From assembly GCA_900290095.1 (NCBI GenBank), contig OKQS01000003.1:1-64000 (forward strand): a DNA stretch of 64,000 bases, written 5' to 3'. The notes under the pieces are model-generated. The model was given only the letters and a program-made list of their open reading frames with translations. It ran no database searches and had not been told where the DNA came from. The translations under genes and the position numbers were made by a program. This document shows positions 26,918-36,471 of the stretch, one piece after another (position 1 is the stretch's first letter; the number at the start of each line of letters is the position of its first letter). The DNA comes from Khoudiadiopia massiliensis. Lineage in GTDB: Bacteria; Bacillota; Clostridia; Tissierellales; Peptoniphilaceae.

Positions 26918-27661
26918 TTACATTGCCAAAAAGACTTTTAGTTTCTCAGCGTATTCTTGAGAATGTTCGTGGAGAAATTGTCCGTGGCCCATTCCTTCAA
27001 ATACTTCTGTTTCCATTTGCGGAAGATACTCTCTTAATATTTTTTCACTTTTTTCAGGGATAGGCTCGTTACTTCCTCGCCAAAACATTATTGAATTTGA
27101 AAACCTGTTTAAATTTTTCGGAACTTTGTAATGATAGATATACTTACAGGCATTTTTAATAGTCTTTTTTGAAATTTGCGGATACATCATTTCTATTACG
27201 CTTCGATTATCCTTGCCCATAATCTTGTCTAATAAAAATTTAGGTATCGGCTTTTTATTTTTGATTCTACTTGTCCCAATGGTAAAAGCATAGGTAAATG
27301 GCCTTGCCATCAAGCCCAAGTCGGCAGTAATCGCACCATCTAAAAGAACTCTCGAAGCGGAAATGTTTCCTCTTCCTATGAGTTCAACCGCAATGGTTGC
27401 TCCCATGGAAAAACCGCATATTCCAAAGACACTCCCGCCCATTTCATTTAATATGTAACTTTCTATTGAATCTATTGTTTTTTCCAAGGAGGTTAAATCT
27501 TCGGGATCACTTCCATAATGTCCGTCCAATTCACAGAAAATTACAAAATAATCTTGTAAATATGGTAAAAGAGGTTTGAAACATAGATCAGCAGTAGATG
27601 CAAGTCCATGAATAAATAATATTGACTTATTATTTCTATTTCCGTAGCCAATAAAGTTCAT
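26918..27661 (-). CDS. Alpha/beta hydrolase
   Basis: 247 residues with the oxyanion segment FIHGLAST, nucleophile elbow GFSMG (Ser near residue 104) and catalytic His in MGHGQF near the C-terminus; the acid is probably the Asp/Glu in the RGSNEPIPE region. A cap region lies between about 125 and 190. No signal peptide, so cytoplasmic. The substrate cannot be deduced. The ATG follows GAGGAATTAA. It lies 105 bases after the MBL/methyltransferase gene on the same strand and may be co-transcribed with it. Confidence 0.85.
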   Translation of the reverse strand: MNFIGYGNRNNKSILFIHGLASTADLCFKPLLPYLQDYFVIFCELDGHYGSDPEDLTSLEKTIDSIESYILNEMGGSVFGICGFSMGATIAVELIGRGNISASRVLLDGAITADLGLMARPFTYAFTIGTSRIKNKKPIPKFLLDKIMGKDNRSVIEMMYPQISKKTIKNACKYIYHYKVPKNLNRFSNSIMFWRGSNEPIPEKSEKILREYLPQMETEVFEGMGHGQFLHEHSQEYAEKLKVFLAM

Positions 27662-27766
27662 TTAATTCCTCATTATATAAAAATATTTCTTATACAGTCT
27701 CGTATCTTCAATATAAAGCAGCTAACAAGATTTTTGCTTGTTTGCAGTTTGATTGCAATATCCTAT

Positions 27767-29356
27767 CTATTTTCTACCAATAAACAACTTTGAACTTGCA
27801 AGGCTTAAAAACTTAGCTTCTCTATGCCCAACAAACATTCCATTAGTCGTTTCTATTAGTTTTATATCTTCGTATCCCTCTTTTTTAAGTTCTTCGATAA
27901 ATTTTTCTATATCTCCGTAATTTGATTTCTTAATCAAATCATGTATAACAAAAACACCGCCTTTTTTAAGTACGCGAAAAGTTTCCAATAGAAGTTTCTG
28001 CTTATTATGTCCCATTATATTGTGATAAACGTAGTTGCTTGTCACCACATCGAAGCTTTCATCTTCAAATGGAAGCTTGACTGCATTGCCACTTTCAAAG
28101 CTCACATTTGTTACCCCCTCAGCCCTAGCATTGTCCTGGCAGAGCTTCTTTGAAAATTCACTCTTGTATGGCCCACTCCATATGTCACAACCCACCATGA
28201 CCGCCTTAGGATTTCTTTTTGCACATGCTATGGTAAGTGCACCGCTACCACATCCTACATCTAAGCCCACGCCACCATCTGGGATCTTTACATAGTCGGC
28301 AGTCCCCTCTATTATGACTTTAGCAAGCTTCCTTTTACCCTTGTAATCAAAGGTCCTATATAAGATGGTAACCCAGGCAGTAATTAATAGGAGTATAAGG
28401 CATCCTATCCCTAGGATAAGTCCCCAGATGATCCTTTGCCTTCCTTGAAGAATGAGGTCACTTGCACCAAATAAGATGAATAAAACAAGACATACTAGAC
28501 TTTCACCAATCTTAGCCTCCAACAATCTTTTAGGAATCCAGTTTTTGTAGTCAGGTTTTGTACTCTTATCAAAAGGATTGTATTCTCCATCTTTGTGAAA
28601 GGGATTTCTCTTACCGAAGGTTGCACTCTTATCGATGTGTTTAAAAATCTTTTCCGAATAAGGATGTATTCCGCTATGTCCGGTACAAACATATTCTAAG
28701 TTATAATCTTTTAATCTATCTCTTAGTTTAACTAAAGATTCTTTATTCTTCTTTTGATCTTGAGTGAAAAAATCAAAAAATGCATAACCGCCATTTTCAT
28801 TTATGGCAAGACAATCTCCGGAAATTAAAATCTTATTATCGACTATATATACAGTATGGCCTACCGTATGACCGGGAACAGGAATGGCTTCCACCTTTAT
28901 TCCGTCAATCTCAAAAATTGAAATATCTTTAATAGGAGTCCATCCATCAGCGATTTTCACACAGTTATGAAATATTGCCTTTCTGCGAATTTCTCTTGTA
29001 ATATATTTCTCTTCATCAGCACCCATGTAGACATGAGCATTTGGAAAAATATTTTTGCCTGTTATATCAATTCCGCCGGCGTGATCAACATCTAAATGAG
29101 TTAAAAATATATGCTCAACATTATCAGGATTTATTTTTATTTTCTTAAATTCATTATCTATATTAGCGTAATTTATGTGTCCACTATCAAAAGCAATAGT
29201 TCTACCATTTTTCGTATATAACCACAAATTGACGTCATACTCTCTAATAGCACTTATTCCATCGCACAAAATACCGGTATCTTCCGGCTTGCAGTAAAAT
29301 TTTCCACGCATGCTAATAGGTTTTATTTTGTCATCAAAAAAATATAAAAGTTTCAT
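27767..29356 (-). CDS. Metallo-beta-lactamase hydrolase fused to SAM methyltransferase
   Basis: 529 residues in three parts. Residues 1-270 are an MBL-fold hydrolase with HLDVDH (His87 to His92), a later GHTVGH, GDC and TGHSG, the metal ligands of lactonase-type enzymes. Residues about 305-355 hold two hydrophobic helices. Residues about 370-529 are a class I methyltransferase with GLDVGCGSGALT and a later DVVTSNYVYHN. Both catalytic halves look intact. I know of no characterised protein with this architecture; the joint function is unknown. The ATG at 29356 follows AGGAGAGATGCT; an upstream extension to 29473 would run into pseudogene sequence. Confidence 0.85.
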   Translation of the reverse strand: MKLLYFFDDKIKPISMRGKFYCKPEDTGILCDGISAIREYDVNLWLYTKNGRTIAFDSGHINYANIDNEFKKIKINPDNVEHIFLTHLDVDHAGGIDITGKNIFPNAHVYMGADEEKYITREIRRKAIFHNCVKIADGWTPIKDISIFEIDGIKVEAIPVPGHTVGHTVYIVDNKILISGDCLAINENGGYAFFDFFTQDQKKNKESLVKLRDRLKDYNLEYVCTGHSGIHPYSEKIFKHIDKSATFGKRNPFHKDGEYNPFDKSTKPDYKNWIPKRLLEAKIGESLVCLVLFILFGASDLILQGRQRIIWGLILGIGCLILLLITAWVTILYRTFDYKGKRKLAKVIIEGTADYVKIPDGGVGLDVGCGSGALTIACAKRNPKAVMVGCDIWSGPYKSEFSKKLCQDNARAEGVTNVSFESGNAVKLPFEDESFDVVTSNYVYHNIMGHNKQKLLLETFRVLKKGGVFVIHDLIKKSNYGDIEKFIEELKKEGYEDIKLIETTNGMFVGHREAKFLSLASSKLFIGRK

Positions 29357-29389
29357 AGCATCTCTCCTGAAAATTTTTATATTAGTAGT

Positions 29390-29668
29390 TTGTTTTCCAT
29401 AAGCATATCTGCTTAACACTTTTCCAGTAAAATATTCTTTGCATTCTCTTCTGTAATTTTTTATCTTCTGCAAGAATGTTTAAAAATGCGTAGCCCCCGT
29501 CCGCCCCAAACCAAATCGTATCTCCTGTAAATAAATATTAGCAGCATATTCTCTAATACAGCTTACTCTCTCATCAATATATCCTGTATTTAAAGGCTTA
29601 AATATTTCTTTACCACGAAACAGAAAAGACATGACCTTTTCTTGGATTTTAGATGCTAATTTTGACAT
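29390..29668 (-). pseudogene. Remnant of a second MBL hydrolase gene
   Basis: The 62-codon frame from 29668 contains GKEIFKPLNTGYIDERVSCIREYAANIYL, which aligns with residues 18-46 of the intact downstream MBL protein. Just after, in another frame (about 29455-29530), comes LFTGDTIWFGADGGYAFLN, matching that protein's ISGDCLAINENGGYAFFD. The roughly 130 residues between them, including the HxHxDH metal site, are missing. An internal deletion plus frameshift has destroyed a paralogue that lay directly upstream. The start overlaps the end of the preceding ABC gene. Confidence 0.75.
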
Positions 29669-31401
29669 AAATCCTTACCACATACTCCTTCCCTGATCGA
29701 GCTCCAATCTACCCCGGACCCGTCAAAAACTATCTTGCCCTTGGAAAGCTCGATAACCCTGTCAGCTTCCAGGATTGTGGACAGCCTATGGGCTACCGTA
29801 ATAAAAGTCCTCCCCTTCTTGATTTCCTTCAAGGCCCTGTGGAGTTTTTGCTCATTTTCAGAATCAAGATTTGACACGGCCTCATCCATAATAAGAACCT
29901 TGCTGTTTTTTACCAAGGCCCGGCATATACCCAGGCGCTGCCTCTCACCGCCTGAAAAGCTGAATCCACCTTCAGCTGTCTCAGTGTAATAAGCTTTTGG
30001 GAGCTTTTCAATAAAATCGGCCGCCAAGGCGGATTCAGCCGCCCTTTTTACCTCTTCCTCGCTCGCATCAGGCCTTCCCAGACGGAGATTATCAATAAGT
30101 GGCCAACTAAAGAGCCTGCAATCTTGAGCTACCAAGGCGACTTGACCCCTAATTTCTTCCCCTTCCATGCTTTTTAGGTTCTTTCCCCTATAATAGATGT
30201 CTCCCTTAACAGGGTCATAAAAACGTAGGAGAAGGTTGATCAAGGTACTCTTTCCTGCTCCGGAAGGCCCGACTATTGCAATATCCTCTCCCTCATTTAT
30301 GTCAAAACTTATACCATCCAGGACAGGCTCCCCCTTTTTATATGAAAAGGAAAGATCGCGTATTGAAAAGACGGCCTTGTTATCAAGGCTTGCCGAACTT
30401 TTCCGGGTCTCTCCAAGCGGTGACTTTTGGTCTAAGATCCTGCAGATCCTGTCTGCTGAGGCCAGGACTGAATTGAGCGAGAAAGCTGTTGATGACACTC
30501 CCAAGACCGGGATAAATATATTTAAAACCATCACTATGAATACGGAAATATATTCCCTACCCAAATTTCCTCCCAGATATAGTTTGTGGGCCATGATAAT
30601 AAAGGAGATGGCAAAGCCCGAAACCAGGAGGTTTATGAGTATGTTTTGCAGGCCGGTATAAAATCCGTCCTTGATTTCAAGCCGGTTTAGGGATAAAGTA
30701 TCCTTTTCAAGGCGCCTAATATACTTTTTCTCCCTATTAAAGATCAGTATTTCCCTCAGTCCCTGGATTATATCTAGGGCCATGGCATTGTTGTCCCCCC
30801 GCCTCCTCCTAAGACTATTGGCTATTTTCCCCTTGGTCTTTGAGAAGATGTAAGGCACAAGGGCAATCAGGAGGGCGCAGAAAAGGCTGATTGAAGCATA
30901 TAGGATGGAAAATTTTGCAAAAATCAAAAAGAAGACCAGGGTACTTATAAAGGCAATAATATAGTCCCCCATAATATGGGCGAAAAAGATCTCCAGAGCC
31001 TCAGCATCCTCCATAATTATGGTGCTTAAATCCCCACTTTGAAATTCCAAGCCGTTCAAAGGACAGGCCCCCTCAACAGAATCATAAAGATCTCTCCTAA
31101 TATTTTCCAGGATCTTATAGGCCAAAATATGGGTGACCAACATGTGTAAATATGTAAAAAGACCCTGGGCCAGGCATAGGCAGATGAGGTGGGGAAAATA
31201 CTTTAGTATGGCTGCAGGCCTGCTGCCCACAAAGGCCTTCCCGACCAAAAGGGCCCCAAGGAGCAGGGTCAGTAGTAAAAATACCTGCTTGGCAACACCG
31301 CAGAAAATCGTTGCAAAAAAGGTTCCCTTAAATTTCCAAGCATAGGCCGAAAGTCTTAAAAGATTTTTGTATTTTTCTTTAAAAGTTTCTTTTTTATTCA
31401 T
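29656..31401 (-). CDS. ABC transporter, permease-ATPase half (last gene of the six-gene operon)
   Basis: 581 residues: membrane domain with six helices, ATPase with Walker A GPSGAGKST, signature FSFSGGERQRLGICRA and Walker B LIMDEAVSNLD. The start at 31401 follows GGACGGAGACAGAG and overlaps the upstream half by eight bases. It forms a heterodimer with the upstream gene. Association with a Dpp/Nik-like importer recalls metallophore systems in which a second ABC pair handles the chelate, but this is inference. Confidence 0.87.
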   Translation of the reverse strand: MNKKETFKEKYKNLLRLSAYAWKFKGTFFATIFCGVAKQVFLLLTLLLGALLVGKAFVGSRPAAILKYFPHLICLCLAQGLFTYLHMLVTHILAYKILENIRRDLYDSVEGACPLNGLEFQSGDLSTIIMEDAEALEIFFAHIMGDYIIAFISTLVFFLIFAKFSILYASISLFCALLIALVPYIFSKTKGKIANSLRRRRGDNNAMALDIIQGLREILIFNREKKYIRRLEKDTLSLNRLEIKDGFYTGLQNILINLLVSGFAISFIIMAHKLYLGGNLGREYISVFIVMVLNIFIPVLGVSSTAFSLNSVLASADRICRILDQKSPLGETRKSSASLDNKAVFSIRDLSFSYKKGEPVLDGISFDINEGEDIAIVGPSGAGKSTLINLLLRFYDPVKGDIYYRGKNLKSMEGEEIRGQVALVAQDCRLFSWPLIDNLRLGRPDASEEEVKRAAESALAADFIEKLPKAYYTETAEGGFSFSGGERQRLGICRALVKNSKVLIMDEAVSNLDSENEQKLHRALKEIKKGRTFITVAHRLSTILEADRVIELSKGKIVFDGSGVDWSSIREGVCGKDLCQN

Positions 31402-33178
31402 CTCTGTCTCCGTCCCCATCTCCGTAAAGCTTGTTCTTTTCAGCATATTCCTGGGCCTCAAAAAGTCGCCTGTAATAGCTGTCCCTTGCTATGAGGTCTT
31501 GATGCCTGCCCTCTTCCCGGATAATTCCGTCCTGCATAACATAGATCCAATCCGCTTCCTCTATTGTTGATAGGCGGTGGGCAATGGTGATACTTGTCTT
31601 TCCCTTAAGGGCTTCCCTCAGGTTCTCATTTATTTCCTTCTCATTCTCCACGTCAACACTTGAGCTTGCCTCATCAAAGATTATTACAGGTGCATCCTTC
31701 AATATGGCCCTGGCTATGGCGATTCTCTGGCATTGGCCGCCTGAAAAATTAACTCCCTTCTCTCCGACCGGGCTCCGGTAACCCAGGGGCAGACCGGCAA
31801 TAAAGTCATGGATTCTGGCCGTTTTTGCCGCCCTCACCATGTCCGCTTCTGTGGCATGAGGATTGGCTAAAAGGAGATTTTCCATAATGGTCCCATGGAA
31901 GAGATAGGTCTCCTGCGAGACAACTGAAAAAATATTCCTAAGATCCGTAAGGGGGATTTCCCTTATGTCCTGTCCGCCTATTTTTATGGCACCCCCTTCA
32001 GGATCGTAAAAGCGCAACAAGAGCCTGGATATTGTGGTCTTGCCGCTTCCCGACTCACCGGCAAAAGCTATCCTTTCCCCTTCCTTTATATGAAAATCTA
32101 AATTTTCAAAAAGTCTTGTTTTTGATCCCGGATATGAAAAATTCACATTATCAAAATCTATATCGAACCTCTCAGCTTTAAAAGATAAAGAGGCTTGCCC
32201 TTCCGATTTTGCCGGGTCTTTAAGGGGCTCTTTTCGATCAAGAATTTCAAAGAGGCCATCACAGGATGTAATCCCCATAAAGCCCTGGTGGAAATACATG
32301 CTCAACTCCTGCTGGGGCCTAAAAAGCTCTGCTAAAAGGAAGAATAGGCTTGCCATTTGCCCCAAGCTTATCGTCCCCTTGGCAGCAAAGTAGGCTGCCA
32401 GGGCTAAGCTTAGATTTTTCCCTATGGCTATGCAAAAATCGGCCAAGCCGGTCTCAATAAGGCTGATTTTCAGGCTTTGCATAGTTTTTTCAAAGAGCTT
32501 ATACATTTTCCCCTTTAACTTGTTGCCCACCCTCTTTGAGGCATTAAAGGCCTTTAAAGTCATCATGCCTTGAACGCTCTCGACAAATTCCGCACTTAAG
32601 TCTGTATAGGCGGTCCAGTGTTCCTCACTGAAATTGGTGATTTTGTATAAAAAGAAATATGGCATGTATATGGCACTGATTGAGCCGGCCAAGGCTATCC
32701 CCCCTATTAGATAATTAACCCTGAAGATATAAATTGAAATGGCCCCGACCAATAGGATAACCGTCAATATCTGTGGGATATATAAACTTATATAGCCTTC
32801 TAAGTAGTCTATCCCGGCCATGGCCTGGGACTGGACTTCCCCGCTCCTTTCATCTAGGAGGTAGGCGGGTCCAAGCCTCATAAGTTTTTTAAAGCAGCGC
32901 TTACGGAGGCGGTTTTTAACTTGGCCTATTATCCACTTGGCATACATGTTGGTCAGGATAATCAGGACCAGCCGTATAAATATAAGGAAGATAATCTGTA
33001 AGGCCTTCCACTTCATCTCATCAAGGCTTGATGACATGTAGACCATCTGTATAATCTGACCGAATAGGAGGGCTTGGAATATATAAGTCAGGCTAATGCA
33101 TACCGACAGCAGGCTTTTGCCCAATATAAAGATTTCCACCCCCTTAATTAATTCCCTTAATCTTTTATGTATTAGCAT
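31394..33178 (-). CDS. ABC transporter, permease-ATPase half (partner)
   Basis: 594 residues with a six-helix membrane domain and an ATPase: Walker A GESGSGKTT, signature NFSGGQCQRIAIARA, Walker B VIIFDEASSSVD. The C-terminus is short and acidic/charged (GDGDGDRDE). It starts 14 bases after the stop of the ATPase fusion gene, so it belongs to the same transcript as the Dpp-like genes. Confidence 0.87.
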   Translation of the reverse strand: MLIHKRLRELIKGVEIFILGKSLLSVCISLTYIFQALLFGQIIQMVYMSSSLDEMKWKALQIIFLIFIRLVLIILTNMYAKWIIGQVKNRLRKRCFKKLMRLGPAYLLDERSGEVQSQAMAGIDYLEGYISLYIPQILTVILLVGAISIYIFRVNYLIGGIALAGSISAIYMPYFFLYKITNFSEEHWTAYTDLSAEFVESVQGMMTLKAFNASKRVGNKLKGKMYKLFEKTMQSLKISLIETGLADFCIAIGKNLSLALAAYFAAKGTISLGQMASLFFLLAELFRPQQELSMYFHQGFMGITSCDGLFEILDRKEPLKDPAKSEGQASLSFKAERFDIDFDNVNFSYPGSKTRLFENLDFHIKEGERIAFAGESGSGKTTISRLLLRFYDPEGGAIKIGGQDIREIPLTDLRNIFSVVSQETYLFHGTIMENLLLANPHATEADMVRAAKTARIHDFIAGLPLGYRSPVGEKGVNFSGGQCQRIAIARAILKDAPVIIFDEASSSVDVENEKEINENLREALKGKTSITIAHRLSTIEEADWIYVMQDGIIREEGRHQDLIARDSYYRRLFEAQEYAEKNKLYGDGDGDRDE

Positions 33179-33192
33179 CCTAAAAACCTCTT

Positions 33193-34701
33193 CTAAATCA
33201 TTTCTTCTAATCTTCCGTCTTGCATCCGCATCATCCGGTCACAGAACTGCTTTGCTAATGGAAGGTCATGGCTTATAAATAAATAGGTCAAGTCCTTCTC
33301 CTCTCTTAAATGGTAAAGGAGTCGGATAATTGCTGCCTGGTTTATCAGGTCCAACATTGAGGTTATTTCGTCCAAAATAAGTATCTGCGCCCGGGATAGG
33401 AGCGTTCTGGCAATGGCAAAACGCTGGAGCTGACCTCCGGAAAATTCGGACGGATATGAATCCAGCCTCCCATATAACTGCGACATCTCAACAAGTTCCA
33501 ATACTTCTCTGATCTGGGCTTCCGGATCTTCTTCCTTGTATTCCGGGTGGACTAAAAAAACCTCCCTTAGGCTGGACCCTATAGGTAGGGCCGGATCGAA
33601 AGAGCTTGTTGCCGATTGAGATATTAGTCCCAGTGAGGGCCCCCTCCTCCCTCTTATAGGTTCTCCCTCATAGAGGATTTCCCCGCTGTAGTTTATAAGT
33701 CCCAGTATGCAGGCTGCCAATGTTGTTTTCCCACATCCGGACCCGCCCATGATACCAAGGACCTCACCCTTAAAAATTTCTAAATTCAAATCATTTAAGA
33801 CCTTATGCCTATCCTTTTTAAAAATACTCATATTATAAGAACAGCTGAGTTTTTTTATCTCCATCAAGGGTTTTTGTCCATGCCTTTTCGGTCGCATTTT
33901 CGGTAAAATTTGATTTGATCTCGGATCCGACTCCTTGATTTTTTTCATATATGAAGATTTTGGATTCATGAGGATATCTGTTGCAGGCCCGGATTCCACA
34001 ATCTTACCGTCTTGAATAACCAAGCAATTCTCGCAGATTCTTTCTATGAAAACCATGTCATGGGTTAGGACAAGGACACCAATCCCCCTGTCCTTTGACA
34101 AGATCTTAATCATGTCAATTAAAAGATCCCTGCTTTCGGGATCAAGCCCCCTTGTCGGCTCATCGAAAATTACAAGATCTACGCCCTGCCCAAGTGACAA
34201 GGCTGTCATAAATCTTTGGGCCATTCCCCCGCTCAATTCAAAGGGGAAGCTGTCTAGGATCCTCTTATCTTTAAGACCAAAGAGACTGAGCCTCTCAATC
34301 TGCCCCTCTTTCCCCCTGCCCATTGTTAAGTCCAGCAATTTCCTGTTTTTCAGAAGTGGATTTAAAGCTGTTTCCGGATTCTGAAAGGCCATTCCCATCT
34401 TCCTTCCGCGAATCTTCTGCATTTCTTTCGCTTCTAATTCCAGCAGGCTTAGACTGCCCAGCATAATTTTTCCCTCAGTTACCAAACCCCGGGGCAACAT
34501 GCCCATTATGGCCTTGGCAGTCATGGTTTTTCCGCTACCTGTTTCCCCAGTTATGGCCAGGACCTGACCCCTGTTTATGGAAAATGATATATCTTTTAAA
34601 ATCACCTTTTCCCCATCTGTGCTACTTGTCCTAACCCCCAAACCTTCTACTGAAAGAATGGGCTTATCAAAGGGAGAAATATTAGTCATAGATTCAGTCA
34701 T
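33193..34701 (-). CDS. Dpp/Opp/Nik-type ABC ATPase, two nucleotide-binding domains fused (DppD-DppF)
   Basis: 502 residues holding two complete ABC domains. Domain 1: Walker A GETGSGKTM, signature ELSGGMAQRF, Walker B VIFDEPTRG. Domain 2 (from about 275): GGSGCGKTT, EFSGGQLQRF, LILDEITS. These two domains are usually separate DppD and DppF proteins. The gene overlaps the permease gene by eight bases, and its ATG follows GGGGAGGGC. It would power import by the DppB/DppC-like permeases encoded just upstream. Confidence 0.9.
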   Translation of the reverse strand: MTESMTNISPFDKPILSVEGLGVRTSSTDGEKVILKDISFSINRGQVLAITGETGSGKTMTAKAIMGMLPRGLVTEGKIMLGSLSLLELEAKEMQKIRGRKMGMAFQNPETALNPLLKNRKLLDLTMGRGKEGQIERLSLFGLKDKRILDSFPFELSGGMAQRFMTALSLGQGVDLVIFDEPTRGLDPESRDLLIDMIKILSKDRGIGVLVLTHDMVFIERICENCLVIQDGKIVESGPATDILMNPKSSYMKKIKESDPRSNQILPKMRPKRHGQKPLMEIKKLSCSYNMSIFKKDRHKVLNDLNLEIFKGEVLGIMGGSGCGKTTLAACILGLINYSGEILYEGEPIRGRRGPSLGLISQSATSSFDPALPIGSSLREVFLVHPEYKEEDPEAQIREVLELVEMSQLYGRLDSYPSEFSGGQLQRFAIARTLLSRAQILILDEITSMLDLINQAAIIRLLYHLREEKDLTYLFISHDLPLAKQFCDRMMRMQDGRLEEMI

Positions 34702-35521
34702 ATATAAGCCCTCCCCTTGAATAATAATTTCTTACCAAGTCCCCCAGGCTGCTTATCCACCAGATTATTAAGAATTGAAAGAGACCGGGCAAAAGGCAGG
34801 CCCAGGGAGCTATACTTATGTACTTGAAATTCTCCGCCAAAAGTAGGCCTATTTCAGATTCGGGAGCCTGGATCCCATAGCCTAAAAACGAGAAGCCTGA
34901 AATTGATAGGATTATATGCCCCAGCATAAGCGGCATTATGGGCAGCAAATTAAGGACGGATTCCCTGACCAGGTGATAGCGGCTAATATGCCAAAATCCC
35001 GCCCCCATCAACTTAAGTTGGACTATGTAATTCTCCTCCATCAATCCTTTGACAAGGGCTCGAACAATTTTTGCATGGCTGAAGGTCATGGCAAATGATG
35101 TCAGAAAAATTAGAATGAGGATCTGGGCCTTGCTTATGGAAGCTAGATATATGGCCAATATCAGGGTTGGAAAGCTGAAAATAAAGTTGCAGACATGGTA
35201 GAAGATTCGGTCGGCCCTGCCGCCGACATAGGCAAAAAATATCCCCATCGGAATCCCCAAGCCAAAGGCCAGGGACCAAGAAAAAATCGCCAGCAAAAAG
35301 GCATTCATAAAGCCCCTGACAGTTCTCATAAAAACATCCCGGCCAAAGAGGTCGGTCCCAAATACATGTTTAAGTGAAGGCGCCTTAAGCTGGCCTTCCG
35401 GCCACATGGCATTGGGGTCCGGGCCTAAAATGTATGCATAAATTGCAAAAATTATTAAAAGCCCAAGAAGTAAGGCTATTGAGATCCTTATTTTTTTCTT
35501 TATGCCTTCTTTTTGGGCCAT
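34694..35521 (-). CDS. DppC/NikC-like ABC permease
   Basis: 275 residues with one N-terminal helix, then HVFGTDLFGRDVFMRTVRG, the conserved DppC-family block, and five further helices including the EAA-loop region near AMTFSHAKIVRALVKGL. It overlaps the DppB-like gene by 22 bases. The ATG follows GGAGGCTCTT. It forms the transmembrane pore together with the DppB-like protein. Confidence 0.9.
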   Translation of the reverse strand: MAQKEGIKKKIRISIALLLGLLIIFAIYAYILGPDPNAMWPEGQLKAPSLKHVFGTDLFGRDVFMRTVRGFMNAFLLAIFSWSLAFGLGIPMGIFFAYVGGRADRIFYHVCNFIFSFPTLILAIYLASISKAQILILIFLTSFAMTFSHAKIVRALVKGLMEENYIVQLKLMGAGFWHISRYHLVRESVLNLLPIMPLMLGHIILSISGFSFLGYGIQAPESEIGLLLAENFKYISIAPWACLLPGLFQFLIIWWISSLGDLVRNYYSRGGLIYD

Positions 35522-36450
35522 AAGAGCCTCCTGTCTATAATGGGATAAATAATCTCTGCTACAAGATTACAAATACATACGGCCAAACAGAAAAATAGGG
35601 TGCATGCCGCCATTAGAGAATAGTCTTTTATATATACAGCTTTTAAAAAAAGCTGGCCCAGACCCGGTATTGAAAATATTTTTTCTATAAGCAGGCTGCC
35701 CATTAGCATAAAAGAGAGGTCTATGGCGCTGACCGAAACAATTGTGGGCAGGGCATTTGGTAGGATGTGCTTCCAAAGTATGTTTGCTCTTGAAATCCCC
35801 ATGGCTTGAGCACAGGATATGAATTCCTCCTGTCCGATCCTTATAACGCGGTCGCGTAGAAGGACGGCCAAATTGCTGGCAAAAAGCAGGCCCATCAAAA
35901 CTCCGGGCAAGATAAATGAAATGGACCCGCTAAAATATAGGACCGGTAGGGCCGGTATAAATTTGCTGACTGTGTAAATCACAAGGCCGGCAATCCAAAA
36001 TTGTGGCAGCGACAGGCTGATTGTGGCCCATAAACGGCTGATCCTGTCTATGGTACCCCCGGGACTCAAACCCGAGGAAAATCCCAGAAAAACACCTGTT
36101 GTTATATAGCATATAAAAGCTATTGACACCAGACTGATAGTATTTGCAGCATGCCTACAAACCACATCATAAACAGGTTCTGAATATAGGATGCTGTATC
36201 CCATATCTCCCTTTATTAATTTGGTGGTCCAGTTCTTATAGGCCCCAATAATATTTGTCTTGATGCCTACACGGTCTGAAAAATTTGCAATATCCTTCGC
36301 TGAAAACTGGTCCCTGCCTGATTTTGTCTCCAGGAGACGTTTTGATGCGTCCCCTGGCGAAAAATAAACCATGGTAAAACAGAGTAAAGATATAAGAAAT
36401 ATCATTGGTACAAAGCCCAGTATTTTACGAATAATAATTGACATTCTCAT
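35500..36450 (-). CDS. DppB/NikB-like ABC permease
   Basis: 316 residues. The N-terminal helix and YFSPGDASKRLL, the periplasmic-side GYSILYSEPVYDVV, the EAA loop (EEFISCAQAMGISRANILWKHILPNALPT) and the C-terminal IEKIFSIPGLGQLFLKAVYIKDY are classic for DppB/OppB/NikB. Substrate class (peptide, nickel or metal chelate) cannot be told from the permease. Confidence 0.9.
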   Translation of the reverse strand: MRMSIIIRKILGFVPMIFLISLLCFTMVYFSPGDASKRLLETKSGRDQFSAKDIANFSDRVGIKTNIIGAYKNWTTKLIKGDMGYSILYSEPVYDVVCRHAANTISLVSIAFICYITTGVFLGFSSGLSPGGTIDRISRLWATISLSLPQFWIAGLVIYTVSKFIPALPVLYFSGSISFILPGVLMGLLFASNLAVLLRDRVIRIGQEEFISCAQAMGISRANILWKHILPNALPTIVSVSAIDLSFMLMGSLLIEKIFSIPGLGQLFLKAVYIKDYSLMAACTLFFCLAVCICNLVAEIIYPIIDRRLLWPKKKA

Positions 36451-36471
36451 TCTTTCACCCCTTGGTAATTA

